Source: Folioceros fuciformis (taxonomy: Eukaryota > Anthocerotophyta > Anthocerotopsida > Anthocerotales). From it: a DNA stretch of 27,104 nt. Shown here in pieces: positions 1-10,793 of this stretch. The notes below the pieces were generated by a model. That model was given only the letters and a program-made list of their open reading frames with translations, searched no databases and was not told where the DNA came from. How positions within the stretch are numbered: the first letter of the stretch is position 1; each line of letters begins with the position of its first letter. The position numbers and the translations under genes are program-made. The DNA is taken from contig JBNGIO010005440.1 of the NCBI GenBank assembly GCA_049999805.1, forward strand, positions 22,807-49,910, written 5' to 3'.

Positions 1-493
1 ATGATAATGAAATAACCAATAGAATTCCTTTAATATCAGATAATAACCAAAGATAATTATAGGAAAAAGTAAGTATTGTGGATATTTATAGAAGAATATT
101 GTCGGACATTTTTTTTGCTAATCGTTTTAGTACATTGTTATAGAAGTAATGAGTAGATTCCTTTCCCTACTAGATAGTGGTTAAAGCTAATAATAAAAGT
201 CAGTAAATAGTCCAAATCGGGCTTAGACTCTAAATAGTATAGACTCTAGCTCTCCGTATATAAAGGGACTAATGAAACTTTATATGCAAATACGTATTAT
301 CGACCTTTGCTTTTTGCTTCATTCGCTTGTCTTCTTTGCATTTCGAAGTATGAACTATCCTTTGCCTAAGTGTGAGCTATTTCTTGGTCTTTGTCTAATT
401 TTGTGTGCTTCACATGAACAAAAGGAGGCTAAATTAGGGTTTTGTGTTGATTGGTTTCTTAGAGCATAATTCGGTGGTGAAGCTTTTGTACCA
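1..493 (+). other. AT-rich upstream region and 5' leader of the SKP1-like gene
   Basis: This stretch is strongly AT-rich: the first 60 bases hold only 12 G or C. I see no gene in it. It holds the TATA box at 257-264 and, after it, the presumed transcribed leader of the SKP1-like gene. A 65-codon open frame beginning at 272 lies around the expected transcription start and resembles no known protein, so I treat it as leader sequence. The low GC contrasts with the DNA from about 1.9 kb onward. Confidence 0.5.
257..264 (+). promoter_or_regulatory. TATA box of the SKP1-like gene
   Basis: The sequence TATATAAAGGG starts at 257 and is a strong TATA-box match. Transcription would start near 285-300, giving a leader of about 200 bases before the ATG at 494. 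This is inferred from motif and position only. Confidence 0.55.
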
Positions 494-1213
494 ATGTCTA
501 CAAACAAGAAGATTACGTTGATAAGCTCAGATGGCAAGTACTTCGAGGTGGATGAAGTTGTTGCACATCAAAGCAAGTTATTGCAGATGATGACTGAAGA
601 TCTAGACCTGGAGGAGGAAAAGGCGATCATCCCTCTTCCTAATGTAAACAAGGAGATCTTGGCCATGATCATTCAGTATTGTGAGTATCATGCTGTAAGG
701 AGCAATCAAGCTGTAGATGATGAAACGAAGAGGTGGGACCAAAAATTCATTAGTGTTGACAACGCAACCTTTCTTCACCTTATGATAGTGAGTATATAAA
801 CTTGATCTTGCTTTCTTTAAGTGATTAGATCAATGACAAAACTAGAAACCATTGTCATTGTCATTGTTGTCAAAACCAACCAGTTTGATTGTTGTTTTAT
901 GTTGTGACAGTTTGTTCTTTTGGTTTGGGTCATTGTGATAGAGGGTTCATTAAGTCTTGCTTCAAGCAAACTAACAGTTTTGAGCATTTTCTTGGTATTG
1001 AATGAGTAATGAACTTGGATTTGTGGTATGGAGTAGGGAGCCCATTACATGGACGTTGAGAACCTATTCGATTTGGCTTGCGACACCATGGCAAATTACA
1101 TATCGCATATGAGTGTCGAGGAAATTCGGAAGTCGTTTGGGATTAAAAACGATTTGACTGAGGAGGAACAAAAGAACATTAGGTTGAAGGATCCCTGGGC
1201 ATTTGATGATTAA
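494..1213 (+). CDS. SKP1: SKP1-like protein (SCF ubiquitin-ligase adaptor), two exons
   Basis: SKP1 bridges cullin 1 and F-box proteins in SCF E3 ubiquitin ligases, in nucleus and cytosol. Exons are 494-787 and 1037-1213; a 249-base intron (GTGAGT...TAG) sits in phase 0. The 156-residue product has normal family length. The N-terminal POZ-like fold begins with ITLISSDGKYFEV (about residues 7-19) and has the IPLPNVN block. The C-terminal F-box-binding half includes HYMDVENLFDLAC, EEIRKSFGIKNDLTEEE and a terminal DPWAFDD, where most plant SKP1s end in WAFE. The residue before the conserved HY is Gly in place of the usual Ala-Asn pattern. I chose the first ATG after the TATA box because it starts the conserved fold. 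Both exons keep an open frame and good splice sites, so it looks functional, but it is a divergent member. Its DNA is much more AT-rich than the other genes here. Confidence 0.9.
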
Positions 1214-1368
1214 TTCCCATAAATTTCTATGATTCTGATAAACCTTGGCGCACTCTTTCATAAACCTTGAAAAGTCATTGCCCATAACCCTATGGGCAAT
1301 GAACCCATCTCGGTAACACTATGGGCAATGGGAGGGAGACCCTTTTCCTCCTAGACCATGCTGTTTTA

Positions 1369-1424
1369 GGTGCTATTGGTAGCCATCAGGCTTTTGGGTG
1401 CTATTGGTAGCCATCAGGCTTTTG
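1369..1424. repeat. Perfect 2 x 28-base tandem repeat
   Basis: Two identical 28-base units, 1369-1396 and 1397-1424, each starting GGTGCTATTGGTAGCC and ending in CTTTTG. They lie downstream of the SKP1-like gene. No function is evident. Confidence 0.85.
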
Positions 1425-1663
1425 GGGGTTAGCCCCTACTGTCCCTATCATGGTTTATCTCACTCTCTATGCGTAGATGGTTTTCCGTCTTACATCCTTT
1501 CAAGACGTTGAAAAACACTTTCATTGTACCAAATCTAAACATCCTTATCCCATAAACTTTATGGACTAGATGACATGTTTCCCAATCATACATTTACATA
1601 GTAATATGGCCTAAGTTGGGACACTTATCTATTGTGCCTATGTAGAGGAGCTAAAGAGGTAGA

Positions 1664-1770
1664 GGCCAACTCCAAGGGATAGAATGGTGTTTAGGGTTTA
1701 GGCAAACTCCAAGGGATAGATGGTGTTTAGGGTTTAGGGTTTAGGCCAACTCCAAGGGATAGGATGGTGC
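1664..1770. repeat. Three-copy repeat with interstitial TTTAGGG telomere-type motifs
   Basis: Units start at 1664, 1701 and 1744, each with GGCCAACTCCAAGGGATAG or a close variant. The first two end in TTTAGGG arrays (1690-1702 and 1726-1745), the plant-type telomere motif. The unit grows by one TTTAGGG in the second copy. This may be an interstitial telomere remnant or a group of telo-box promoter elements about 330 bases before RPB10. Confidence 0.8.
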
Positions 1771-1972
1771 ACAACCCTCCTAAATATTTTTTGAATATTT
1801 TTAAATAAAAAATAATTTTTCTCTTAAATAAGTAAATACTAATTAGGACATTTTCCTCAAAGCACCTCTGAAGTGATTCCTAATTAATCGCAATTAGGGT
1901 TGTCCAACTCTAGTTTTCAATATTCAAAGCTGAGGCTGTGATGACAGAAGTAAAAATTGTTGGACCTCCCTG

Positions 1973-1980
1973 TATATATA
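1973..1980 (+). promoter_or_regulatory. TATA-like element of RPB10
   Basis: TATATATA at 1973-1980 lies about 90 bases before the RPB10 start codon. It would place transcription start near 2005 and give a short leader. Motif and position only. Confidence 0.4.
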
Positions 1981-2069
1981 TGCTGTATCCGTCAGCATAC
2001 TGCCTGAGAGTTCTGTTTCCGGATTTCGTTTTCTTCGCGGGGCGCGTGGTTCGCAAACTGGTTGGCAAG

Positions 2070-2586
<517 letters not shown>

Positions 2587-3634
2587 TGTTGCCTCCGGGC
2601 TGGAGGGAATGGCAAGAGCGAAGGAAGCTGCCCTGGAAGAGCTGGTCTTTGGGTGTGGCTGGATAGCCGTCGTCGGGGGAAGCTGGAATCCTGCAAAGGG
2701 AGCAGTTTATGTCAGGGCTGGATCTTCAGCTATCCATAATGCGCAGAAGCGTAGATAGTGACCAGGATACGGCTTCGGTGCTTATCGTAGCTTTACCACC
2801 AACCTACCTCCCGTGTTTTGTCTCACGATGTGAAGTGTTGTAGCAGAACTCCCTTTTCCAGAAGGTGCACCAAAGTCCATGTTTGTAGTAGTGGCATTTC
2901 GTAATTCTTTCTGACTTCATGGTCGAGCTTTTTCATGCGCTTCGGTCCTTGCCTCTTCCTGTCGGTCGGTGCGGGTGTGTTACCGAGATGCCAGTCCTGT
3001 TCCTTGTCGCTCTACGTTTCATGTGGTGCCACTGTATTCCAGCAGCTGAGAAGTACCACCCACGTGCTGGTGAAGTGTCAGATGTTCATTCACGGAGCCA
3101 CCTGGTAGCCCCCGTTTCCATGTGCAACCACCTGTAACCTCTGGCTCCCATCGAATTTTCCTTCCCCCTGATCGAGGTCCTACATCCACGGTGAGCTGCT
3201 ACAGGTGTCTGCATGGTTACTGCCCCTGACAAGATTCACAGGGGACAACACTGTTGGCAGTAGCCTGCGGGGACAAACATGGACAAGCAGCCATGGAAAC
3301 GTATGTAGCAAGTATGCCTACAGCGCCTTCGCTGTGGTGTGGCCTTCCTGTAGTTTCTAGATTATTTCACATCGTGGGACAACGTAACCGTTGCAGGCCA
3401 CGCGTCCGTGAAATGGGGCCACATTAGTACGTAAGAATTTGAACAGCATGGATTGTGCAGGATCTAATTACGGATATGGACGCCCGGTAGCTATGGTCGT
3501 GGGTCGGATGCACTTCCAGGGCGCTGGTGGACCGCTTTCTGGTTGCGGCTTGTTGATTTCTCTCTCAGTGTTTTGACGATGCTGCTGTCGGGGCCTGCAA
3601 AGCTGGAGGATATTGAGCTCGTTGCGCAAGGGCT
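2587..3634. other. Intergenic: RPB10 3' region and leader of the hydrolase gene
   Basis: About 1 kb of mixed-composition DNA. Short open frames at 2567-2758 and 2919-3137 overlap nothing recognisable and have no plausible continuation by splicing. The left part is probably the RPB10 3' untranslated region. The right part (from about 3480) is probably promoter and leader of the next gene. No repeat, RNA gene or TATA box stands out. Confidence 0.4.
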
Positions 3635-6600
3635 ATGCAGCAGGTGATGGCAGCGATTCATGGAGGTCCCAGCGAGATCACAAGGATCGTTGGGCTCTCT
3701 GGAAGCCGTATAGTTGTGCAGGGAATTGGTGTTCTGCACCAGCATCTATCGTTCAAGCAGGTTAATCCCGGAGTGCAGCATGTAGGGTTGCTGCGCCAGC
3801 ATGATGGGGTTGTGAGATTGGGTAGGTTGCAGGGCACGAGTACGTGGTACAAGTTCTCACGGAGGCCTGGCCACTGGAAGGGGTTGGCTGCGGCAGCGTT
3901 TGGGCTGCAGATATTTAGCCTCCAATCGGCGGTTGCTGAGGGTGCTGAGGGGGATGGCAGTGTCACCAGGAAAGATGATTTGAAAGCACCTGCGGAGAGG
4001 GTGGAGGAGGAGAGAGGTCCGGAGCATGTCAAGGCGGCTGAAACTTTGAGTAAGCCTGAGAGCTGCACTGCTGATGAGCTGCACTTTGTTTCAGTTCCAG
4101 GTACAGAGTGGAGGCTTGCGTTGTGGCGTTATCGCCCAGTGGATGGGGTAAGCTGGATCGAACTCCTGGTGCCGAGGAAGTGCAATGTTGGAATTAGATG
4201 GAAGCCTGTGTTGTAAGTTGTGACGTTTAAAAGTCTCTGAGCTGTGCTGGTATTTGCAGGCCCCTATTAGATGTCATCCGGTGCTCATGTTATCTGGAAT
4301 CGGCACAAATGCTCTCGGTTTCGATTTGGCTCCAGATGTACGTAAATCTACTTGAACTGCTGTGGCTGACCTTGTTAACGTGGAGCGTGTTGAATGACTG
4401 GTTATACCATGAAAATAGTCACGTGATGGTGCAAGAGTTTCAGAAGTCATTGCGTGCTGAGGAATGGCACGTGGAGGAGGCAGTTTAGTGGCTGCATTAG
4501 CCAGTCCAGAAGGTTGACAGCAATTTTATGATGGCAACTGCAGGTTTCCCTGGCCCGGTATTTGTCATCAGCAGGTTTTGACACTTGGGTACTAGAAGTC
4601 AGAGGTGCAGGGTTGGGCAAGAGGGAGGGAAGGGCCTCCATCAAGGGAGAGAAGAGTGAAAATGGTGCTGCCACGGAGGTTGCCAATGCACAAGCCGGTC
4701 TTGTAGCTTCTGCTCCTGTTGTAGATGAGTCTGTTTCAGCAGAGGAGTTGTCTCTTCCTCAGAAGGTTGAAGCCTTAGAAGAAGCTTCCTCTGATGGGAG
4801 AAGTGGCGAGTCTGACAGCAAGCTGCCAGATACCATTTGGGCAGTGCTGGAAAGACTTCGAGGTCTTGTGAATGAAGGACAGTCCAGGTTTTTGTCCGCA
4901 AAGTTTGTGGATCAGCTCTTAGGTGTTCTGAACGAGTATAGTATTACTGGCCGAATATCTGAATATCAGAAGCGATTGTCAGAACTTTTAGAAGAAGCAC
5001 AGAATTCAACCATCGGCAGTCAGCTAGCTGATACGAGGAACAGGTTTATAAAGCTACTTGAAGAATCTCAGCTCTCCGTGTCTCCCCGAGTCAGTGATCT
5101 GCAAGAGCGCATGAGTGCCCTCGTAGACGAGTACCAAAGGATACTGGACCTGATTGGAACCTTTGACTGGGATTTCGACCACTATCTTGAGGAAGATGTG
5201 CCAGCTGCGGTGAGCACTGCGCTATCCTATCATGAGAGCTAGTGACATTTGTCTCTATTCAGATTAGTGTCTGGGGGGAAATCGCCTGTGCAGTGGGCAG
5301 CAAGTGATTTTCACGCCGTGGGATATCTGCTTCATCACTGACGAACGCACCTGTTGTCACCAGATGGAGTATATCCTAAAAGTTTCAACGTCTGTGGATG
5401 GGAAGCTTTTCGGTATTGGCCACTCCATGGGTGGTATTCTGCTATATGCATCACTAGCAACCCGAGGTAGGTCCATCCCAGCATTCAGCCCATGCTCACG
5501 TCTGTTTGACATACAGCAGGAACAGAGAAAGTCTTTTGATCTTTGCCTAGCCCGAGAATGTGAAAATGCAGCATGTTTTGATTTTGAGGATGTGGTTTCC
5601 CCAGGGGAGCAAGCGGGACTTGCTGCGATCGTGACTGTAGCATCAGCGCTTGACTATGGAGTGTCGGACAGCTCTCTGAAGCTGCTGCTACCGCTGGTTT
5701 GATCGCTCACCATTCACAGTTGTGTCGGACATGTTAAATAGTAGCTGATGCTAGTGACTTGCTTCTGTAGGCAGATCCGTCACGGCTTCTCAACGTTCCA
5801 GTAGTTCCACTTGGAGCACTGATGACAGCAGTGCATCCGCTTGTCACTCGGCCACCATTCGCATTGGCATGGCTTGGTCAACAAGTGTCTGCTAACGGCA
5901 GCATGGATCCAGAATTATTCAGCAAGCTGGTTCTGAACAACTTCGGTACTGAAGCATTTGCCGGCTTCTCTTTGCCTCTTTTCTTTGGCCGTAACCTCGC
6001 TAGTCTCTGAATGACATAGCATGTTTCATGATGTGCTTCAGGTACAATCCCCGTGAAGCTTCTCCTGCATCTCGCCACGGTGTTTGAACCTGGAGGCCTG
6101 AGGAACCGGAATGGCACGATCTTCTACAAGAAACGAATTGCAGATAACCGAGTTCCAGTCCTAGCTCTTGCTGGTGACAAAGATTTGATATGCCCCCCAT
6201 CTGCCGTGCTGGGTAAGTGATCTGTGCAACCATTTAGAGCCGTGTGTGCTCTGTACCATCTCCCTCCTCTTCGGTTCTCATCTGAACATTGTTGCAGATA
6301 CTGCAAACCAAATGCCCAAGGATGTTGTGACTGTCAAAGAGTTTGGGGGGAACAACACCCACTACGGTCACTACGACCTTCTTGTCGGCCGGCAGGTGCA
6401 GCCTCCTCCGGTATGTTTGCATCTCATCATGGCTGCTGAGACGTTTCTTAGTCTGACTTCCTTCAACGTTGTCACTGGCAGGCGAAGAAGAACGTGTATC
6501 CTCTCGTTTTGGAGTTTCTCCTAAAACATGAGAATGCTGAGAGTAAGCACTTCACAGTCATTTCAGTCAAGTTTCCGTCGTAAAAAAACCGCATTAGAAA

Positions 6601-6682
6601 ATATCTCACGCTTCGTTCCTGCACAGGTGCAAGAGGCCATAGGAGACCTGGCGAGCAGGAGTTAGCTTCCGAATCAGCTTGA
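3635..6682 (+). CDS. Plant alpha/beta hydrolase (Arabidopsis At1g15060/At1g73750 family), ten exons
   Basis: Exons: 3635-4147, 4260-4337, 4544-5209, 5364-5466, 5605-5696, 5771-5945, 6042-6212, 6298-6395, 6482-6542, 6627-6682, all GT-AG; 670 residues. It matches a plant family (PIRSF031088) of alpha/beta-hydrolase fold proteins with unknown substrate. Seen: an N-terminal region (1-140) with a possible targeting peptide ending in an Ala-rich stretch; LHFVSVPGTEWRLALWRYRP; the oxyanion-type block PVLMLSGIGTNALGFD; FDTWVLEVRGAG; a charged insert (residues about 215-405) with Leu/Glu-rich, coiled-coil-like repeats; nucleophile elbow GIGHSMGG with Ser near 440; LALAGDKDLICPP with Asp 588; and HYGHYD with His 624. 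A full Ser-Asp-His triad is present, so activity is plausible. Start is the first ATG of a long open exon; a second in-frame ATG follows at 3647. Localisation is uncertain. Confidence 0.92.
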
Positions 6683-6704
6683 CGGAAATGAATTTTGGTC
6701 AGTG

Positions 6705-6728
6705 GGCTCAGGCTCAGGCTCAGGCTCA
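6705..6728. repeat. (GGCTCA)x4 microsatellite
   Basis: Four perfect GGCTCA hexamers, 23 bases after the hydrolase stop codon and so probably in its 3' untranslated region. A short microsatellite that could be length-polymorphic. Confidence 0.9.
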
Positions 6729-6787
6729 GACATGATATACATACTATACGTAGTGTCCAGGGGAGTACGTAAGGAATACCAAATGTA

Positions 6788-6793
6788 AATAAA
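6788..6793 (+). terminator. AATAAA polyadenylation-like signal of the hydrolase gene
   Basis: AATAAA lies 106 bases after the hydrolase stop in A-rich sequence and is a plausible polyadenylation signal. Motif only; plant polyadenylation signals are degenerate. Confidence 0.35.
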
Positions 6794-6993
6794 AAATCAC
6801 GAAACTTCTATACTGATAAGCTCCATTCCGCACGAGCACCGACCGACCCTCCTCGTGAACCGACTTAACTAATAGGAGGGACAATAATGGGGACAATAAT
6901 GTATCGTACCCTACATTGTGAAACCCTGCGTACTCGTGGCCCGTGGGCGGTCTTGAGCAAAGAGCTTTCTGATTTCCCAAATCGTGCAAGGCA

Positions 6994-8689
6994 ATGGCTG
7001 GCACAGTTGTCGCGCCCGGCAGCGCTGAGGTTGCGAGGATGAAGAAGAGGAAGCGGAAGAAGGAAGCCGTTGCGAAGGAGCTGGAAAAGGAGCTGCAGTG
7101 TGAGGAGGAAGGGGAGGAAATGCTGCAGCGGGATGTGTCTTTTCAGCTGCAGAGGGGGAGCCATAGCTACGGAGTGCAGCCGCTCGGCAATCTGCTGTTT
7201 ACCACTTCGCGGAACGTTCGAGACGCTGGTCTTGGCACAATGCGGTACCTGACTGATGACATGGTAATGGAAGTGCTCGGGCTCCTGGAGGCTGCGGATT
7301 TGGCACGCCTTGCGCTTGTGAGCAAGGCTATGTATGTGTTTTGCCATCAGGACTCGCTGTGGAGGTCCTTGGTGTTGGAGGAGCTTAAAGGGGATTTCAC
7401 CTTCCGGGGTTGTTGGAAGAATACGTATGTAGGCAGCCTTTGGCGGGGGTGCGATCCGCCACGCCATGTGCCCTTGAAGGTGCGCGTTGTGTGGATGGTA
7501 CTTCTTGATTGTTGTCTGTGGCGGGTGATGGAGGTTTGGAGTTGAAAGGTGGCGTTTTGATGTGCAGGTACAGAACTTCTACTCTGACAGTTTGTTTCAG
7601 AGCTGGCTCTGTGCCAGTTTGGAGATAAAGGAGGAATGGCTGACGAGGGACAATATCGATCGTAGAAGTTCTCTGTCTGTGCTGGAGTTCATTGAGCTGT
7701 ATGAGGAGCCTGGGAAGCCTGTTATCTTAACGGATCTGTTGGCCGGTTGGCCGGCACTGTCTCGTTGGCAAAGTAGGGATTACCTGGTGCAACATGCAGG
7801 AGAGGTTAGGTTTTCTGCCGGGCCTGTGGACATAGAGCTGAAGACGTATTTCGCTTACGCTGACAATGTGCAGGAGGAACGGCCCTTATATTTATTTGAT
7901 CCTAAATTCGGGGAGAAAGCTCCTCAGTTAGCAGCTGATTATGAGGTGCCTGTCTATTTCAGGGAGGATCTGTTCTCCATACTAGGGAACGACAGACCTG
8001 ACTACCGCTGGTTGATTCTAGGGCCGGCAAGGTCAGGGTCTTCTTTCCACATCGATCCGAACAGCACGTCTGCATGGAATGCTGTCGTGAAAGGCTCCAA
8101 GAAGTGGATTCTCTTTCCTCCGGATTTGGTTCCCCCTGGGGTTCATCCTAGCCCTGACGGTGCAGAGGTTGCCACTCCTGTTTCAATAACTGAGTGGTTT
8201 ATGAATTTCTACTCCGCAACACGGTCGAGGAAGGACAAGCCCGTAGAATGCATCTGTGGAGCCGGTGAAGTAGTCTTCATTCCAAACGGCTGGTGGCACA
8301 CCGTCATCAACCTTGAGGACTCCATAGCCATCACACAGAATTATGTAAGCAGGTAAGTTCGGTTCTTGTTCCAGTTGTCCCTACTCCCTCTCGGTGCCGG
8401 TGGTATACAAGAATCCTCACTCCTATCTGTGCTCAACAGGAGTAATCTTCTTAGCGTGCTGGAGTTTTTGAGCAGGCCCAACTCAAAGGAGCTTGTGTCC
8501 GGAACGACAGATAGGGTTAATCTGTACGACAAGTTCAGGAGCAAGTTTGAGGAGCTCTATCCAGGAACCATTGCAGAACTTCAACAGCAAGCTGACGAGA
8601 AGAAAGCAGCGGCTTCCATGAAGAAGAGCTCATTCTGGGACAGTGTCCCAGACAGCAGGAGCGGAGCTTTCAAGTTTGGCTTCTCGTGA
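6994..8689 (+). CDS. JMJ22: F-box and JmjC-domain Fe(II)/2-oxoglutarate oxygenase (JMJ22 type), three exons
   Basis: Exons: 6994-7479, 7568-8352, 8440-8689 (phases 0 and 2), 506 residues. It resembles Arabidopsis JMJ22 (JMJD6-like), a nuclear histone arginine demethylase in published work. Order: a basic KKRKRKK nuclear-localisation-like run (17-23); an F-box at about 81-130 (YLTDDMVMEVLGLLEAADL, then DSLWRSLVLEELKGDF); then the JmjC core. Iron ligands are visible in GSSFHIDPNSTSAWNAV (His 323, Asp 325) and NGWWHTVINLE (His 406). The GSKKWILFPPD block supplies the lysine expected for co-substrate binding, and PLYLFDPKF and PVYFREDLF are family hallmarks. The C-terminus KSSFWDSVPDSRSGAFKFGF matches the family tail. 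The start is the first ATG of an exon that carries the F-box. It ends 161 bases from the convergent WRKY gene. All catalytic residues are intact. Confidence 0.95.
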
Positions 8690-8850
8690 ATCACTTCTTG
8701 GGACAGGCTTTCATTGACATAAGAAGAGGGGGAATACGCAAGGGAAGAGTTGCTAGTCTCTACAGCCAGGCATAAACGAATGTGGAATTAGTGTAAGCGA
8801 AATCTCCTATCAAATGGATGGGTATCAGGATGCCGCTGGCCACGTCTGCG

Positions 8851-10793
8851 TCAGTCACACAGCATCAGCGACGTCATGTCATCCAGGATTGCCTGCTCGG
8901 TAGTACACCCGGATAACGGCGGCATCTGATGTGGGTCCCTTCCAGCATCCAACAGGAACTCTCCAGTGCTGGAATCGGAGTCCGTGTCTACGCTAAACTG
9001 TACACGATTCCCGATGGACAACCTGGGCAGCTCGGAGCGAGTCGAAGTGGCCTGGAGCAGAGCGGCCACGCTCGCATACCGCGGTTGCGGGTGCAGGACA
9101 GGCGGGGCTGCTGCGCGGCGACCGTGGGAGCAGGTGTGCACCGCCTTGTAGACGACATTGAAGACGGATGAATCCTGGTCGTTCCGTTGCACGTACTTCC
9201 GGGCTTTGCAGGTCAGTTTGGTGCCTCCGGCCGCTGGCGAATCGTCCGGCTGGTTGCACCTGTAGTACCCCCTGCGCAGATATTGGAGCGGATGTGACTC
9301 TTTTTCTTCCACATTTGGGAATTCGCATGAAACAGGAGTAGGATTTTGGGTTTGTCACCTTTCGTGCACAGAATTGCGGATACTCTTCTGCCCGTACTTC
9401 CTCCAGGTGAAGCCGTCGTCAGGAATGTCTCTCTCTGGATCGGCGCCATGCTGCAAAGTCATTCGTCGCGTTTCTCCCAGCGGGTTGTACCTTTTGGATT
9501 GTGTTGCCGTCGTCCTGCATTTGTGGCAACAAGGATTTACCTTCTGAGTGCCAGAGCGTTGAGGAAAGTCCAGGGATGCGTTGTTGTGCTTTCTCACCTG
9601 GCGCGGGGTCGTTGCTGGCGTATTGTTCGCTGCTCCTGCTCTTGCTTCACCTCCCGTCTGGCTTTGTCGGGGCTGTCTTTGGTCATGTCGGTCTGGGCAG
9701 GCACCTCGGAGGAGGTGTCGAGCGAGGATCTGGAGGGCTGCGAGGTAGTGGAGAAAAAGTTGGAGATCATGTACCCAATGTCGTCCACTGAGTCGGGCCC
9801 GGCGGGTTGGTGCCATGCTCTGTTGACAGCCATTGCGGAAGAGCCAACGACGTCGGATGCGATTATGCTGGAAGGCACGAGTGGCAGGATATCGCAGTTG
9901 GGGGTGGCCATGGACCGGCTGCCCCTGTAGGCGGTGTAGATGGTGGGAGTGAGCCGGTCGGGAAGATCCTGCCAGGCGTGGTCGATGGCCGTGGCCCGGT
10001 ACGCATTCGGGCGCGTAGGGACCTGTAGGGGCGCCAACGGTGTGCGTGGCCTCACCTTGGATGGCAAGCTCTTGGGTACCTGTTCCTGTGTTGAGGAGAC
10101 GGCAGTTTCGTAGCCCCCTGTCTGCTGGCCTTGCTGCACCAGCGAGTCGGCCTCCCAGCCTGTGCCTGAGAAGGCACCCAATTCGGCGGCGAAGCCCGGC
10201 AAGGGCAGTTGCGGGGACGGGACCATAAGGCCTCTCACTTCCTGGAGGCATTCCAGTGCCATGGTGCAGAAATCTATGGAAGTGTCGAGTTTGGTTTGCA
10301 CATTGGGCATGAGCGCGGGCGATATCAGGGGGACGGGCCCCAGCCCGGCGTTGTAGACGAAGATCTGCCAGAGCGCCTCCTGGTGTAGGATGGACAACTC
10401 CACCGCCGTCTTGGCCTCCTCTACCAGTTTCCCCAGCCTCTGCTCCTGCAACCACGGCCCTGGGGTTCCTCCTGCTACTCCTCCTGATCCACCTCCCGCC
10501 ACTCCTCCTGGTCCACGTCCCGCTACTCCTCCTGGTCCACCTCCCGCTACTCCTCCTGGTCCACCTCCCGCTACTCCTCCTGACCCATCTCCTGATAACA
10601 GTACTCCTCCTCGCCCAGCGTCTGCTACTCCACCTCCTCCAGCTGTCACAGTGCTTGCAACATGACCCCCTCCCGTATTCTGTTCTGCCCCCCGATTGAA
10701 CCAAGCCCTCAGGCCCTGATCCCAGTCGGGTAGTTGGTCGTCTTGTATCCCTGGGCCAGCAGCAGTAGCCGAGCTCTCGCCGGTCCTGTCCAT
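8851..10793 (-). CDS. WRKY transcription factor, C2HC (group III-like), three exons
   Basis: Minus-strand exons: 10793-9598, 9514-9359, 9271-8851 (introns 83 and 87 bases, both phase 2); 590 residues. WRKY proteins bind W-box DNA in the nucleus. The domain (about residues 431-500) reads WRKYGQKSIRNSVHER, then GYYRC, then a finger C-X15-C-X23-H-X-C. H-X-C marks group III, and the second intron falls inside the Arg codon before GYYRC, the classic WRKY intron position. The first cysteine pair is spaced by 15, not the usual 7. Earlier parts: an acidic N-terminus, a Gly/Val/Ala/Pro repeat (about 67-107) coded by a minisatellite, and a helical-looking block (LVEEAKTAVELSILHQEALW) resembling the N-terminal helix of group III factors. 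The start at 10793 is the first in-frame ATG after the stop at 10976-10974; the frame is open between, so an upstream exon is possible. Confidence 0.88.
10474..10593 (-). repeat. Coding minisatellite, five 24-base units in the WRKY gene
   Basis: Five units of 24 bases (10474, 10498, 10522, 10546, 10570), plus-strand consensus GCTACTCCTCCTGGTCCACC followed by TCCC. Units 3 and 4 are identical. Read on the minus strand they code for an octapeptide of the GGVAGGGP type. The 24-base length keeps frame when copies are gained or lost. Degenerate flanking pieces continue to about 10640. Confidence 0.9.

Larger units (their letters stand above)
1214..2069. other. Intergenic AT-rich block with small tandem repeats; RPB10 promoter at right end
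   Basis: No coding sequence is recognisable. It holds a duplicated CTATGGGCAATG element near 1290-1331, a perfect two-copy 28-base tandem repeat at 1369-1424, a three-copy repeat with TTTAGGG motifs at 1664-1770, and a TATA-like element at 1973-1980. Composition changes from AT-rich to mixed between about 1900 and 2050. Confidence 0.5.
6683..6993. other. Intergenic: hydrolase 3' region and JMJ22-type gene promoter
   Basis: This 311-base stretch holds a hexamer repeat at 6705-6728 and an AATAAA polyadenylation-like signal at 6788-6793. The remainder is the leader of the JmjC gene. No coding sequence is seen. Confidence 0.5.

Noticed and set aside
272-469. 65-codon open frame before SKP1
   Set aside because: Begins near the expected transcription start after the TATA box and resembles no protein; treated as leader sequence.
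10474-10593. Possible CRISPR-like array
   Set aside because: The units are contiguous with no spacers, lie in a nuclear gene and keep frame; it is a coding minisatellite.
10390-10665. Pro-rich plus-strand frame (TPPGPPPA repeats)
   Set aside because: Antisense reading of the Gly-rich minisatellite in the WRKY gene.
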